From Levilactobacillus namurensis (GTDB taxonomy: Bacteria; Bacillota; Bacilli; Lactobacillales; Lactobacillaceae), in the NCBI RefSeq assembly GCF_032197885.1, contig NZ_CP134159.1:2294001-2358000 (forward strand): 64,000 nt of DNA, given 5' to 3'. Shown here in pieces: positions 7,969 to 16,591 of the stretch (positions are counted from its first letter, which is position 1; the number at the start of each line of letters is the position of its first letter). Under the pieces are notes generated by a model. The model searched no databases. It was not told where the DNA came from and was given only the letters and a program-made list of their open reading frames with translations. The position numbers were made by a program, and so were the translations under genes.

Positions 7969-8442
7969 ATGCATACCACCAAGTCCTTACCACCGCGCAT
8001 TAAACGTATCTGGGGTTACAGTGCCCTGGGCAGCCTACTAGCCCTCTTAGTCATCACGGGATTGCTCTGGTTAGCCCACCAGTTCTGGCACTGGACCCCC
8101 TGGTTAGCCGTTCTCGGAGCCATCCTGACGGTCATCGAACCCGTCATTGAATTCGCTCTAATTCCCTACCGTTACCGCTTCAGCCGCTACCAGATCACCC
8201 CGACCGCCGTAGAGATGCAGTCTGGTTGGCTCTTCAAGAAGCGCCTGGCCATCCCGATTGCCCGGGTCCAAAACGTCACGCTAAACGCCGGACCCCTACT
8301 TCAGTGGCAACACCTGACGCAGGTCACGGTCGCCACGGCTGCGACCAGCCACACCATCGAAGGCCTCGAGCTCCCCGTGGCCCAGCAGTTGCGAGACCAA
8401 ATCATGCAGCTGGCTCAGGAGGCGCGCCATGACCCAGCCTAA
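7969..8442 (+). CDS. PH-domain membrane protein (YdbS-like)
   Basis: 157 aa. Two N-terminal membrane helices (about 17-40 and 43-65) precede a bacterial PH-like domain (bPH2): YRFSRYQITPTAVEMQSGWLFKKRLAIPIARVQNV is the classic strand pattern with the conserved ARVQ turn. Such proteins act at the membrane. Bacillus YdbS/YdbT were linked to antibiotic sensitivity, but the molecular function is not established. GGAGAGGAG precedes the ATG. Its end overlaps the start of the larger YdbT-like gene by 14 nt, so they are translationally coupled and probably form one complex. Confidence 0.8.
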   Translation: MHTTKSLPPRIKRIWGYSALGSLLALLVITGLLWLAHQFWHWTPWLAVLGAILTVIEPVIEFALIPYRYRFSRYQITPTAVEMQSGWLFKKRLAIPIARVQNVTLNAGPLLQWQHLTQVTVATAATSHTIEGLELPVAQQLRDQIMQLAQEARHDPA

Positions 8443-9877
8443 GCACACGCACCCCTTAGGGTATCTCCAACAAACTGCTAAACAACTCAAAGAATACTGG
8501 TTCCTCATCCTACTGGCCCTCTGGCAGTGGGGCAACCTCTCGGCGTTCTGGCGGCTCATCATGGTGCTTGCCCTGGTGACCTGGCTACTGGTCTGGCCCC
8601 TATTGCAGTGGCTGACCCTGACCTACTTGATCGAACCCACCGCCGTGGTGGTCAACTCCGGTATCTTTATCCGACACCACCAGCACATCCCCTATTCTCG
8701 AATTCAGACTGTCCAGCGAAAACAGTGGTTCTACCTTCGACCGTTTCACCTCGAAGCCCTCCAGATTGAGACCGCTGGCCACCAAGACGACGAACCGGAA
8801 GTCCGGTTACCGGCGGTTCCCACCACCGTCGCCGACACCCTCAACGCGTACCGTTTCGATCTTCCACTGACTACCGATTCAGTTCCCGCGACCGCGCAAG
8901 CTGCGCCGGAAACAGCCACCCCGGGCTTACCGGACATCCGTCAACGCTACGTCACCGATTCCCACAGCATGGTCCTGTTCGCTTTGACCGGGACCGGCAT
9001 CATCCCGCTGGCCCTGGTCCTACTGACCCTTTACGGCAAGTTACCGCATCAGTGGACCGACTCGTTAATCAGTGACGCTGCCCACTGGGCCGTTCCACTG
9101 ATCATCGGCGGCGTCATTCTGGTCCTACTAGTGGCCTGGCTGGGAGCCTTCGCCTGGATCCTGATTCGCTACTACCACTTCACTCTCACCCGAACCAGCA
9201 GTCAGTTACAGGTCGCCAAGGGGCTCTTCCAGCGCAACACCATCACAGCGCCGCTGGCCCGAGTGCAAGCCGTTCGGTGCAAACAAACCATCCTGCGCCA
9301 ATGGCTTCACCTCCAAACGGTCCAAGTCCTGCTGGCCTCCAAGGCAGCAACCGATGACGACAACGACGACTTGGTCATCCTACCAGCCATCGTTCAAAGT
9401 CACCTCTACACCACCCTCAACCCGTTCATTGACTGGACGCCCCCGATGGCCCCACGCCTGACCCAGCTCATCGTGCCCCGTCCGGCGCGCTGGCTGCTCA
9501 GCCGCAATGCCGTCCTAGTCGTAATCTTACCCGTTCTGGTCGTGGGGTGGCTCTGGCAACCCTGGGGTTGGCTCAGTGCGCTATTGATTCCCCTTGCCAT
9601 CTTGCAGGGGCAATACGCCGCCCGTAACACCGCCGGCAGCCTGTTGACGCACCAGTTGCTGGTCCTCCAGACGGGCCACTTCTGGACTCGGGAGACGTTC
9701 TTCGTCCGCAAGGCTCAGATTCAATCCCTCCGGGTCACCTGGTCGGTCTGGATGCAAAAGCGCCAACTCGCCCACCTGACCGTCAACATCCGCCATGGTA
9801 ATCACAACCAAGAGATCACGCTACGCTACATCAGTGCCAAGCAAGCGGAACGGCTTTATCAGTGGTACAAAGCCTAA
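8429..9877 (+). CDS. PH-domain membrane protein (YdbT-like)
   Basis: 482 aa, about the usual YdbT length. Multiple membrane helix pairs alternate with bPH2 domains. VNSGIFIRHHQHIPYSRIQTVQRKQ (about 75-100), LQVAKGLFQRNTITAPLARVQAVRCKQ (about 255-280) and LVLQTGHFWTRETFFVRKAQIQSL (about 410-432) are three copies of the same strand-turn motif (IPYSRIQ, APLARVQ, VRKAQIQ). The ribosome site GGAGG lies within the previous gene. Forms a two-gene unit closed by the terminator at 9893-9932. Function in lactobacilli is unknown. Confidence 0.8.
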   Translation: MTQPKHTHPLGYLQQTAKQLKEYWFLILLALWQWGNLSAFWRLIMVLALVTWLLVWPLLQWLTLTYLIEPTAVVVNSGIFIRHHQHIPYSRIQTVQRKQWFYLRPFHLEALQIETAGHQDDEPEVRLPAVPTTVADTLNAYRFDLPLTTDSVPATAQAAPETATPGLPDIRQRYVTDSHSMVLFALTGTGIIPLALVLLTLYGKLPHQWTDSLISDAAHWAVPLIIGGVILVLLVAWLGAFAWILIRYYHFTLTRTSSQLQVAKGLFQRNTITAPLARVQAVRCKQTILRQWLHLQTVQVLLASKAATDDDNDDLVILPAIVQSHLYTTLNPFIDWTPPMAPRLTQLIVPRPARWLLSRNAVLVVILPVLVVGWLWQPWGWLSALLIPLAILQGQYAARNTAGSLLTHQLLVLQTGHFWTRETFFVRKAQIQSLRVTWSVWMQKRQLAHLTVNIRHGNHNQEITLRYISAKQAERLYQWYKA

Positions 9878-9892
9878 TCTCCGGGCACACCG

Positions 9893-9932
9893 AAAAGGGG
9901 CACCGTCCAACAAACTGGACGGTGCCCCTTTT
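9893..9932 (+). terminator. Terminator of the PH-domain operon
   Basis: AAAAGGGGCACCGTCC, 8-nt loop region, GGACGGTGCCCCTTTT, 15 nt past the stop codon. Confidence 0.9.
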
Positions 9933-10187
9933 CGACCGCTAGTTGTTCCCCAACACCCAGCGGCTCCCCATGACGCAATTGGTTATGACCCTACTCCTGC
10001 GTCACATTTAACAAGTTATCTTATGCCTACTCTCTCTGGCCATCATCATTGCTAAACTGTCGGTCGTTACTTGGCCACGCAATCGAGTTGGTTCCCCAAC
10101 TCATGGCTCATCTAAGATAGTAGCACGAAATGGTCCGAACGCTGTTAAAGAAATGGTAAAGTCGTTCAACGGCTAAACTACCGTTCC
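9933..10187. other. Gene-free stretch between convergent units
   Basis: No convincing reading frame, hairpin or copy of the structured RNA element. The minus-strand ABC operon ends at its left-hand border without an obvious terminator. Confidence 0.5.
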
Positions 10188-11111
10188 TTACGCATGGCGT
10201 TGCCGCCAGTCCTCTAACCAGTGTGGGCGCCACAACCAGCCGTAGCCGAAGAGCGCCGTTAAGACGAAGGTCCAAACCCCTGCCGCTAGGTCCGTCCCAT
10301 TGATGGTGAACAGCGCCGTCATGTAGACTACGAAGACCAGGTACAACGGTAAGCGCAACTTAGGGAATAACAGGTACTCCCCGTTATGCTCCAGGGAGAG
10401 GCGGCCGAACAGACCGGCGCCCCAGACCCACAGAATCAGACTAGCCGCTAACCAGAGTCCCACGGCTAACCAATCTCGTTGGGCGTTGGTCCAATGGTGT
10501 AGCAGCCCCTGGATGATGTTGGCAACCCCAATCAACGAGATGGTAAACCCGCCAATAGTCACCATCAATGGCCCAGTCTGGCCCACAATCAACGCGGCAA
10601 ACCAGCTTAGGGCAAACATTCCTAGTGACATCGCTAGTCCTAGGGCCCACGAAGTCAGCACACCCGGCCAAGCCAAGTTGAGGGTGACGCCATGCGGGAC
10701 GTGCAGCCAGTAGATCAGGTACTGTTCCAGCGTCGTAATCACCGCCACCGCTACTAACCCCACCAGGCTCATGCCCAGCTTGGTCCAATAGATCACCGAA
10801 CGGCGGTAGCCGCTGGCGAATAAGAACTGGTTAAAGTTCTCCGTGCGATCCAGCAGCATTAAAAACAAGCCGCCCAACCAGAACACGAAGACCAACCAGT
10901 ACGAATACAGCGAAAAAGTTGCGTTGGCACTACCCAGGTAGGGCTCCCAGCGGTGAATTTGGTTCCCGAATAGGGTGTCGGTCGCCGACAAATTCCAGGT
11001 CGTTACGTTCAATAACGCCAGGATCAAGCCCATAACCAGTGAAATCGCCAGTAACGCCCAGAAGCGTTGCCGATACCGTTGCCAGAAAAGCGCTAGTAAG
11101 TGTTTTGTCAT
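10188..11111 (-). CDS. ABC-2 type transporter permease, second copy
   Basis: 307 aa, six predicted membrane helices. Clearly a paralogue of the next upstream gene: both share ALIVGQTGPL, an RRSVIYW / RRTTIYW segment and a RLSLE(H/N)(N/D)G(E/H)YLLF motif near helix 5. It probably arose by tandem duplication and may form a heterodimer with its neighbour. Fed by the ATPase encoded at 12089-12979. Export substrate unknown; related YtrA-controlled ABC systems are induced by cell-wall-active compounds. 11-nt gap to its neighbour. Confidence 0.75.
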   Translation of the reverse strand: MTKHLLALFWQRYRQRFWALLAISLVMGLILALLNVTTWNLSATDTLFGNQIHRWEPYLGSANATFSLYSYWLVFVFWLGGLFLMLLDRTENFNQFLFASGYRRSVIYWTKLGMSLVGLVAVAVITTLEQYLIYWLHVPHGVTLNLAWPGVLTSWALGLAMSLGMFALSWFAALIVGQTGPLMVTIGGFTISLIGVANIIQGLLHHWTNAQRDWLAVGLWLAASLILWVWGAGLFGRLSLEHNGEYLLFPKLRLPLYLVFVVYMTALFTINGTDLAAGVWTFVLTALFGYGWLWRPHWLEDWRQRHA

Positions 11112-11122
11112 CAGTTCGCCCC

Positions 11123-12076
11123 CTATTTCTCAATCCCAGTATGCCGCCGGCGCCACCACTCCAAGGGGTGCGGCCGCCAGAGCCAAAGGTACCCAAAGAC
11201 CACGAAAGCGGCATAGATCAAGGTCATGGGTGACCAGGCCACGTGGTTGCCCACGAAAATCAGTCCCAGGTACACCACGTAAACCAGGAAGACCGGCCAC
11301 CGCAGTCCCGCAAAGAGCAGGTAGTGCCCGTCATTTTCTAACGACAACCGCCGGTAAAGCCACGCGCCCCACGGCAACAAAATCACGATGGCCAGGAGCC
11401 ACCCCAGAGCCAGGACGCCCGCCAAGCGCGCATCCGCTTGGGCGCTAACTGGTTGGGTCGGAAACCAGAGTCGTTCGATCACCGGCACCACCCCAAACAG
11501 GGATACCAGAAAACCGGCAACGGTGATGACCAATGGTCCGGTCTGACCCACAATCAGCGCGGCAAACCACCCAATGGTAAAGAAACCAACGGTCTGTAAG
11601 AAGCCGTACCCCCAACTAGTCAGTAGGCCGGGGAGCGCCAGATTAAACGTTTGTCCGGGCGCCAAGTGGCTCAGGTAGACGGCGTAGTGGATCACCGTCG
11701 TGACTAGGGCCATCGCCAAGAGGGTCCCGATGCCCAGCAAGGCTTTGTGCCAATAAATGGTGGTGCGCCGGTAGCCGCTCATGAAGAGGAAACCGTTGAA
11801 GTGGTCCTTGAGGTCCCCGTTCATCAGCAATAATCCGACTAGCAGGCCCATGAAGAGGAGGCCGCCCGGATACAGGGACAGACTCCCCATGGTGGCTTGC
11901 GTGTAGACGGTCCACTGGTGGATCTGGGCATCAAAGATGGCGCCCGTTAACTGGTGCGACCAACTGCCCGTCTCCGACCAGGCTAACCAGAATCCCAAGA
12001 GCACCGCAATCACGCCCAGCACCCCCATCCGGCGTCGGTAATGGAGCCACAGAAGTTGCATTAATGATGTTTGCAT
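11123..12076 (-). CDS. ABC-2 type transporter permease, first copy
   Basis: 317 aa, six predicted membrane helices, with a long extracellular segment between helices 1 and 2 (about residues 38-60). Paralogous to the 10188-11111 product along its length (shared ALIVGQTGPL and the RLSLENDGHYLLF segment). It lies 12 nt behind the ATPase gene in the GntR-led operon. An ABC heterodimer with the second permease is the simplest reading. Confidence 0.75.
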   Translation of the reverse strand: MQTSLMQLLWLHYRRRMGVLGVIAVLLGFWLAWSETGSWSHQLTGAIFDAQIHQWTVYTQATMGSLSLYPGGLLFMGLLVGLLLMNGDLKDHFNGFLFMSGYRRTTIYWHKALLGIGTLLAMALVTTVIHYAVYLSHLAPGQTFNLALPGLLTSWGYGFLQTVGFFTIGWFAALIVGQTGPLVITVAGFLVSLFGVVPVIERLWFPTQPVSAQADARLAGVLALGWLLAIVILLPWGAWLYRRLSLENDGHYLLFAGLRWPVFLVYVVYLGLIFVGNHVAWSPMTLIYAAFVVFGYLWLWRPHPLEWWRRRHTGIEK

Positions 12077-12088
12077 CTGCGCTGCCCC

Positions 12089-12979
12089 CTACTTCATCAT
12101 CTGGTAACCCGTGTCCTGCGATAGGTTCGCTCGGAACAGGTCTTCCAAGGTCAGCGGCAATTCCTCGAAGAGTACCGGTTGTAACGCCCGCAGTTGGGCA
12201 TCCAACTCATCCGTATATTCGGGGAAGGCCACGACCAAGACACGACCGGAGACCCGGATCAACTTACTGTTTTGCTTCAAGACTTCCGGAATCACTTTAT
12301 CCTTGAAGACCAACTGGACCTTCTTGGCTGTAGCCCGCACGTCTTCGAGGTTATAATCGTGTGCTAAACGACTCTCCTTGAGGAGCAGGACCCGGTCGCT
12401 TAGTCCGTCTAGTTCGTTTAAGTCGTGCGACGAGATCAAGAAGCCCTTGGTCTGGTCGGCGACCTCGTCGATCACCATAGTCGCGATGTTCTCCCGTACG
12501 ATGACGTCCAGGCCATCGAACGGTTCATCCAAGACGATGTAAGTCGCATTCGACGTCAGCGCCAAGATCACGTTGACCAACGCCCGCATCCCCTTGGACA
12601 GCCGGCGATACTGGTCGTTCAATTTTAGGTCAAAGCGCTGGAGCAACTTGACGTACCGGTCACGGTCAAAGTTCGTGTAGACCAACGCGTAGAAGTCGGG
12701 TAATTCCCGCAACCGATAATTGCCCATAAAGTTGTACTGGGTATCAATAAAGAATAAGTGCTGTTGAAATTGCGGTTCCGCTTGGAGGTCGTGGTCATCA
12801 ATGGTGACCTGGCCACTATCGGCAACGTACTGGTTGGTCATGGTCCGAAAAAGGGTGGTCTTCCCGACCCCGTTACGGCCGACCAACCCCACGATTTCAC
12901 CGGGTCGCCAGGTAAAATCAATCTCTTCAATAATCGGTCGGTGATCGATCGTTTTACTTAACTGGTTTACATGTAGCAT
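12089..12979 (-). CDS. ABC transporter ATP-binding protein (YtrB-like)
   Basis: 296 aa ABC ATPase. Walker A is GLVGRNGVGKTTLF (about 32-45), the signature region is YRRLSKGMRAL (about 128), Walker B is YIVLDEPFDGLD (about 153-164), and the switch His is in ISSHDLNEL. The C-terminal 80 residues form the extra domain of the bacitracin/YtrB subgroup. It directly abuts the GntR gene (start overlaps or touches its stop) and feeds the two permeases downstream. Probably exports or displaces a cell-envelope-active peptide or lipid (family inference). Confidence 0.82.
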   Translation of the reverse strand: MLHVNQLSKTIDHRPIIEEIDFTWRPGEIVGLVGRNGVGKTTLFRTMTNQYVADSGQVTIDDHDLQAEPQFQQHLFFIDTQYNFMGNYRLRELPDFYALVYTNFDRDRYVKLLQRFDLKLNDQYRRLSKGMRALVNVILALTSNATYIVLDEPFDGLDVIVRENIATMVIDEVADQTKGFLISSHDLNELDGLSDRVLLLKESRLAHDYNLEDVRATAKKVQLVFKDKVIPEVLKQNSKLIRVSGRVLVVAFPEYTDELDAQLRALQPVLFEELPLTLEDLFRANLSQDTGYQMMK

Positions 12980-13351
12980 TCAATCTTCCTCCTCATAGGC
13001 CGTTTTAATCCAGGATATCACGTCACTCGCCGGGACGCCCAAGTAACGAATCTCCGTTAACAGCGTCAATAGGCGTTGCTTAGAGGCCGTGATCTGGGCG
13101 GTGTTGTCTCCGGACGTTGTGGTGTCCCGGACGTAGGTCCCCTTGCCCCGAATGGTCATGATGACCTGCTGGGTCTCTAATTGCTTATAGGCCTTGCTGA
13201 CTGTGTTGGGGTTCAATTGTTCCTGCCGCGCCATGTCACGCACGGACGGCAACCGGTCGCCGGGCTGCAGGATGCCCTGCACGATCTGTTGCTTGACGCG
13301 TAACACGAGTTGCTCGTAGTACGGCAGGCTGGATTCATCCCTAAGTTGCAT
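12980..13351 (-). CDS. GntR-family regulator, YtrA subfamily
   Basis: 123 aa. I prefer the ATG at 13351, which has AGAGG 8 nt upstream, to an upstream GTG. N-terminal winged HTH: QIVQGILQPGDRLPSVRDMARQEQLNPNTVSKAYKQLETQQVI (about 22-65) is diagnostic of GntR. The short C-terminal part (about 50 aa) without a big ligand domain marks the YtrA class. It heads the ABC operon and sits beside a matching palindrome over its own -10 box (13392-13428), so it most likely represses the operon and is relieved by an envelope-active inducer. Confidence 0.85.
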   Translation of the reverse strand: MQLRDESSLPYYEQLVLRVKQQIVQGILQPGDRLPSVRDMARQEQLNPNTVSKAYKQLETQQVIMTIRGKGTYVRDTTTSGDNTAQITASKQRLLTLLTEIRYLGVPASDVISWIKTAYEEED

Positions 13352-13391
13352 GCCCTTCACCTCTCACTATCTGGGTTTTTCATGTGTTCTG

Positions 13392-13428
13392 TGTGTACTA
13401 TTATACACAGTACACTCAAAAAAACAAT
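13392..13428 (-). promoter_or_regulatory. YtrA-type operator over the GntR/ABC promoter
   Basis: TGTGTA-N6-TACACA (13392-13409), a perfect inverted repeat. On the minus strand its centre holds the -10 box TATAAT (13400-13405), with a weak -35 TTGTTT 16 nt upstream (13422-13427). A repressor bound here would mask the promoter, so autoregulation is expected. Confidence 0.78.
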
Positions 13429-13530
13429 TTGAATTTGCTAAGAATCCGTTACCTGACCCGCCAATCCGGGTGAACAGTGTTGCATCGAAACCAAAAAAGG
13501 CCTTTAATGGAAGCTTAGGAGGCGTTTCGT

Positions 13531-14316
13531 ATGTCAAAGCAAACTGCACCCATTGGCGTCTTTGATTCTGGCGTCGGGGGGATCAGTACTCTCAGGACGC
13601 TGGCTCAGGCGTTGCCAAATGAGAATTTTATTTTCTACGGGGACTCCGCTAACGCCCCGTACGGTGAGAAGAGCTCCGAGCAGGTCTGCGTTCTGGCCAG
13701 CCAGGTCTTAGACCAACTCAAGCATCACCAGGTCAAGGCCGTGGTTATCGCGTGCAACACCGCAACCAGTGCGGCCAAGCAACAGTTGATGGTCGCCAAT
13801 CCTGACCTGCCCATCTTAGGGATCGAGCCCGCCTTAAAGCAGGCCGTCGATGCGGGGCGCCACCACATCCTGGTGATGGCTACGCCGCTAACCATTAGTC
13901 TGCCTAAGTACCAGGCCCAGGTCGAGAAGTTCCAAGCCACCACCCAGATCTACTCGTTACCTTGCCCGGGATTGGCCGACACTATCGAGCTGGGACACGC
14001 GGGCTTGCCACGGATTCAGGCGCTGATCGACCAGCTGATGGCGGACGTCAAGACCCAGCCCATCGACGCCGTGGTTCTGGGGTGCACCCACTATCCTTTC
14101 GCCGCTGACTTAATTGCGGCCGAATTCGACCACCCCGTCCAGATCTACACGGGCTACGAAGGACTGGCCAAGAACCTGGTCCGGCACCTGACCGACCAAG
14201 ACCTCTTGCGGACGGCCCCGAATACTGACCGGCAGATTGATTTTTACAGTAGCCGCAACACCCCGGAAGAACTAGCACTTTACCGCCACCTCTACCGCTA
14301 CGGTCTCGACCAATAA
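13531..14316 (+). CDS. murI: Glutamate racemase
   Basis: 261 aa, normal length. Converts L-Glu to D-Glu for peptidoglycan, in the cytoplasm. GVFDSGVGG (8-16) and FYGDSANAPYGEKS near residue 35 form the substrate site. The two catalytic Cys are in VIACNTATS (about 71-79) and LGCTHYPF (about 182-189). Start ATG with TTAGGAGG upstream. It is a single gene divergent from the GntR operon and capped by the terminator at 14321-14380. Essential housekeeping gene. Confidence 0.95.
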   Translation: MSKQTAPIGVFDSGVGGISTLRTLAQALPNENFIFYGDSANAPYGEKSSEQVCVLASQVLDQLKHHQVKAVVIACNTATSAAKQQLMVANPDLPILGIEPALKQAVDAGRHHILVMATPLTISLPKYQAQVEKFQATTQIYSLPCPGLADTIELGHAGLPRIQALIDQLMADVKTQPIDAVVLGCTHYPFAADLIAAEFDHPVQIYTGYEGLAKNLVRHLTDQDLLRTAPNTDRQIDFYSSRNTPEELALYRHLYRYGLDQ

Positions 14317-14320
14317 GTTA

Positions 14321-14380
14321 CTAAAAAGGGCTCCTGAAGCGTCACGATTGGTTATCGTGACCACTCAGGAGCCCTTTTAG
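14321..14380. terminator. Bidirectional terminator between murI and the DMT gene
   Basis: TTACTAAAAAGGGCTCCTGA pairs with its complement ending in TTTTAGTAA, and the loop contains a further GTCACGAT/ATCGTGAC stem. It serves two convergent genes. Confidence 0.9.
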
Positions 14381-14387
14381 TAACCCA

Positions 14388-15263
14388 TTATTGTCGTGCG
14401 GAGACCACCAGACCCCCAATGGTCAGCAGGATGCCCAAAATGACCAGTGGCGTGATGGGTTCATGCAAGATCAGCCAAGCCGTGACCACCGTGACGACGG
14501 GAACCAGGTAGATGTAGATACTGGTCTTGACCGTCCCCAACTTTTTGACCGCGTAGGCCCAACTCAAGAAACACAGTGCCGAGGCTCCCAGTCCCAAGAA
14601 CAGGAAGTTGACCAGGTTCTGCGACTGCAGAATCAGACCTAACTTGACCTGCCCGTGGGTCGCGAAGAAGACCGGCAAGATGAAGATGATTCCGTAGATG
14701 AAGGTCCGCCGGGTCACCTGGACCGGATTATGACCCAGGGTGTTCAGGTAGCTGACCACGTAAGAATACAGCGCCCAGATCAGCGCAGCCAATAGGGCCA
14801 AAACGTCCCCGGCGACGTTGATGTGGACCCCGCTGCCGTTCAACGAAATCAACGAGATTCCCGCCATAGACGCCACGAAGCCCAAGACAAAGTGCTTCGT
14901 CAGTCGTTGCCGTCCCAAAGCCGCCGCAATCAGGGCGATAAAGAGTGGCGAGGTCGAGACGATGACCCCGATGTTGGACGCGTAGGTGAAGGTCAACGCG
15001 ATATTTTCAAACAAGTAATACAGGCAGATTCCCAGGAGACCAGCTGCTGCTAGAGCGCCCTCCTCCTTCCACGACGTAAATTTAAAGAACCGCGGATAGA
15101 CCAGGAACAATCCGACTAGTCCAATCACGAAACGAATCAACAGAATCTCTAACGGGGCAAAATCCGTTAACAGAATCTTGGTGGAAATATAGGTGATTCC
15201 CCACAGAAAAATCGTCAGAAGCGCGACTAAGTGCCCCTTCAATAAGTGCTCACGTTGTTGCAT
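14388..15263 (-). CDS. EamA/DMT-family transporter
   Basis: 291 aa with about ten membrane helices in two EamA repeats (residues 8-140 and 150-288). HLVALLTIFLWGITYISTKILL opens the first repeat in the usual way, and LLALLAALIWALYSYVVSYL starts the second. These drug/metabolite superfamily carriers export or import amino acids, metabolites or drugs, and the substrate cannot be read from sequence. No regulator or enzyme is linked to it. The structured RNA copy B lies 207 nt upstream in the opposite direction. Confidence 0.8.
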   Translation of the reverse strand: MQQREHLLKGHLVALLTIFLWGITYISTKILLTDFAPLEILLIRFVIGLVGLFLVYPRFFKFTSWKEEGALAAAGLLGICLYYLFENIALTFTYASNIGVIVSTSPLFIALIAAALGRQRLTKHFVLGFVASMAGISLISLNGSGVHINVAGDVLALLAALIWALYSYVVSYLNTLGHNPVQVTRRTFIYGIIFILPVFFATHGQVKLGLILQSQNLVNFLFLGLGASALCFLSWAYAVKKLGTVKTSIYIYLVPVVTVVTAWLILHEPITPLVILGILLTIGGLVVSARQ

Positions 15264-15469
15264 ACCCTTGTTTCAATCCCTTCTCAATCAAAATTTCTCT
15301 CTTAGGTCGAACGTGGGGCAAAGGCCCCAATCCCGGTCCTTTGTCCCACGTAAATGTTTCAATTTGCTTTCTTTTTACTAAACTGCGAGTCATCCGGCCC
15401 TAGCGGCCACCGGGGCCTTACCATTGTGCATAAATGACACAGCTAGCGTTGCCAGCAGTACCCATGTAA

Positions 15470-15622
15470 GCCGTGAGGACGGCCAGACAGGGCTCAGCCG
15501 TGAAATTTTCCTTGGTGAGCGTTCTTCAGCTCGCCTAGGAAAAGGCCCAGCTTCGAGACCGCTCTGTGGCTCGAAGTGGTGCCCACGGCGTTCCAGCCCT
15601 GTCTGGCCGTCCGGTAAGGCGC
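15470..15622 (+). ncRNA. Structured repeat RNA element, type 1 (copy B)
   Basis: Clean copy of the family. The outer stem GGACGGCCAGACAGGGCT pairs without mismatch with AGCCCTGTCTGGCCGTCC. The inner stem GCCGTG/CACGGC, hairpin TTTTCCT...AGGAAAA (extended GGTGAGC/GCTCGCC) and hairpin CTTCGAG/CTCGAAG follow. GAGG/GGTAA replaces GAGA/GGTAA at the base, and the closing GCC/GGC is kept. It is antisense to both neighbouring minus-strand genes and occupies most of the 386-nt gap. The rest of the gap holds no feature I can support. Confidence 0.65.
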
Positions 15623-15650
15623 TGGCTAGCACCACCGTTTACTTTGAGTC

Positions 15651-16367
15651 CTAGTTCAGTGATGAATTGGCGCCGGCTTGGGCGGCTTGGCGGACCACTA
15701 GTTGGTTGTAGAACTTGGCGCGGGTCTGGTCGTAATACGGCATCACGAAGATGGCTGGAATGCCGAAGAACAGGCCGCTCAACATGAACCACAGAATGAA
15801 GCTCAGGTCCATGACGAACAAGAAGCCTTTATTGCCGTCCATCATGTGCCGCGAACGGGTAATCGCTTCGAGCACCGTGATGGGATGGCCCTGGTCATAA
15901 GCGTCCCGGTAGATGTAGAACGCTTGGGAGTATGAATAGGTCTTAATGATGCCGGGAATGAAGAGCAACCAGCTCCAGAAAAAGACAAAAATCCCAGCCA
16001 ATAAGCTAATGCCGACCCAGCCCCAGAAGTAATGACTGTCCTCAAAGAGCTTGAAGCCGCGTTGCATCGGGTTGTCGAATTGGGCCGTTCCCCGGTCTAG
16101 ATCAACCATGGTCAACTGCACCCCGGCCCGCAACATCAAGCTCACAATAACTAACAGTCCCGCAAAGGACATTGCCCCCGCAGAAGTTGCTAAACTATCG
16201 GTGCCCTCCAAGATGCGTTGGAGGCCACTAACATTCCGATCCGAAATCATTTCGCTGACCCAGTTCAAGGCCAGCCATAAGATGGCAAGTAAGAAATAAA
16301 ATTTAAACTGGTCGAGAACCTGTTTCTTGGCCCCCGCCTTAAGATTAATGCGATCTGCCGCTGTCAT
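15651..16367 (-). CDS. DUF975 family membrane protein
   Basis: 238 aa from the ATG at 16367, with GGGG 7 nt upstream (an upstream in-frame start lacks a ribosome site). MTAADRINLKAGAKKQVL is the usual DUF975 opening. Four to five membrane helices follow, with the conserved WLLFIPGIIKTYSYSQAFYI segment near residue 125. Function is not established. The family is common in Firmicutes, and no functional partner is evident here. Confidence 0.82.
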   Translation of the reverse strand: MTAADRINLKAGAKKQVLDQFKFYFLLAILWLALNWVSEMISDRNVSGLQRILEGTDSLATSAGAMSFAGLLVIVSLMLRAGVQLTMVDLDRGTAQFDNPMQRGFKLFEDSHYFWGWVGISLLAGIFVFFWSWLLFIPGIIKTYSYSQAFYIYRDAYDQGHPITVLEAITRSRHMMDGNKGFLFVMDLSFILWFMLSGLFFGIPAIFVMPYYDQTRAKFYNQLVVRQAAQAGANSSLN

Positions 16368-16591
16368 GTGTCGTCCCCTTTTCTCGCGGTCTACCCGCGT
16401 CCTCAATACTCCCTAGTATACCGTGTTTTCCCGGGAAACTGGACCCTAATTTTGCCCCTTAATCATGTGAGAAAAACACCAATCCGATGAGCTTCCCCAT
16501 GGAAGCGGTTGTCCCCGTCCCCAAAAATTGGTAAACTACAACGAGTGCTTAAAAAGATTTTAGTGTAGACTATCTAAGGGAGTGCACATTA

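Noticed and set aside
15424..15792. Plus- and minus-strand ORFs over RNA copy B
   Set aside because: Shadow frames of the structured element and of the DUF975 gene.
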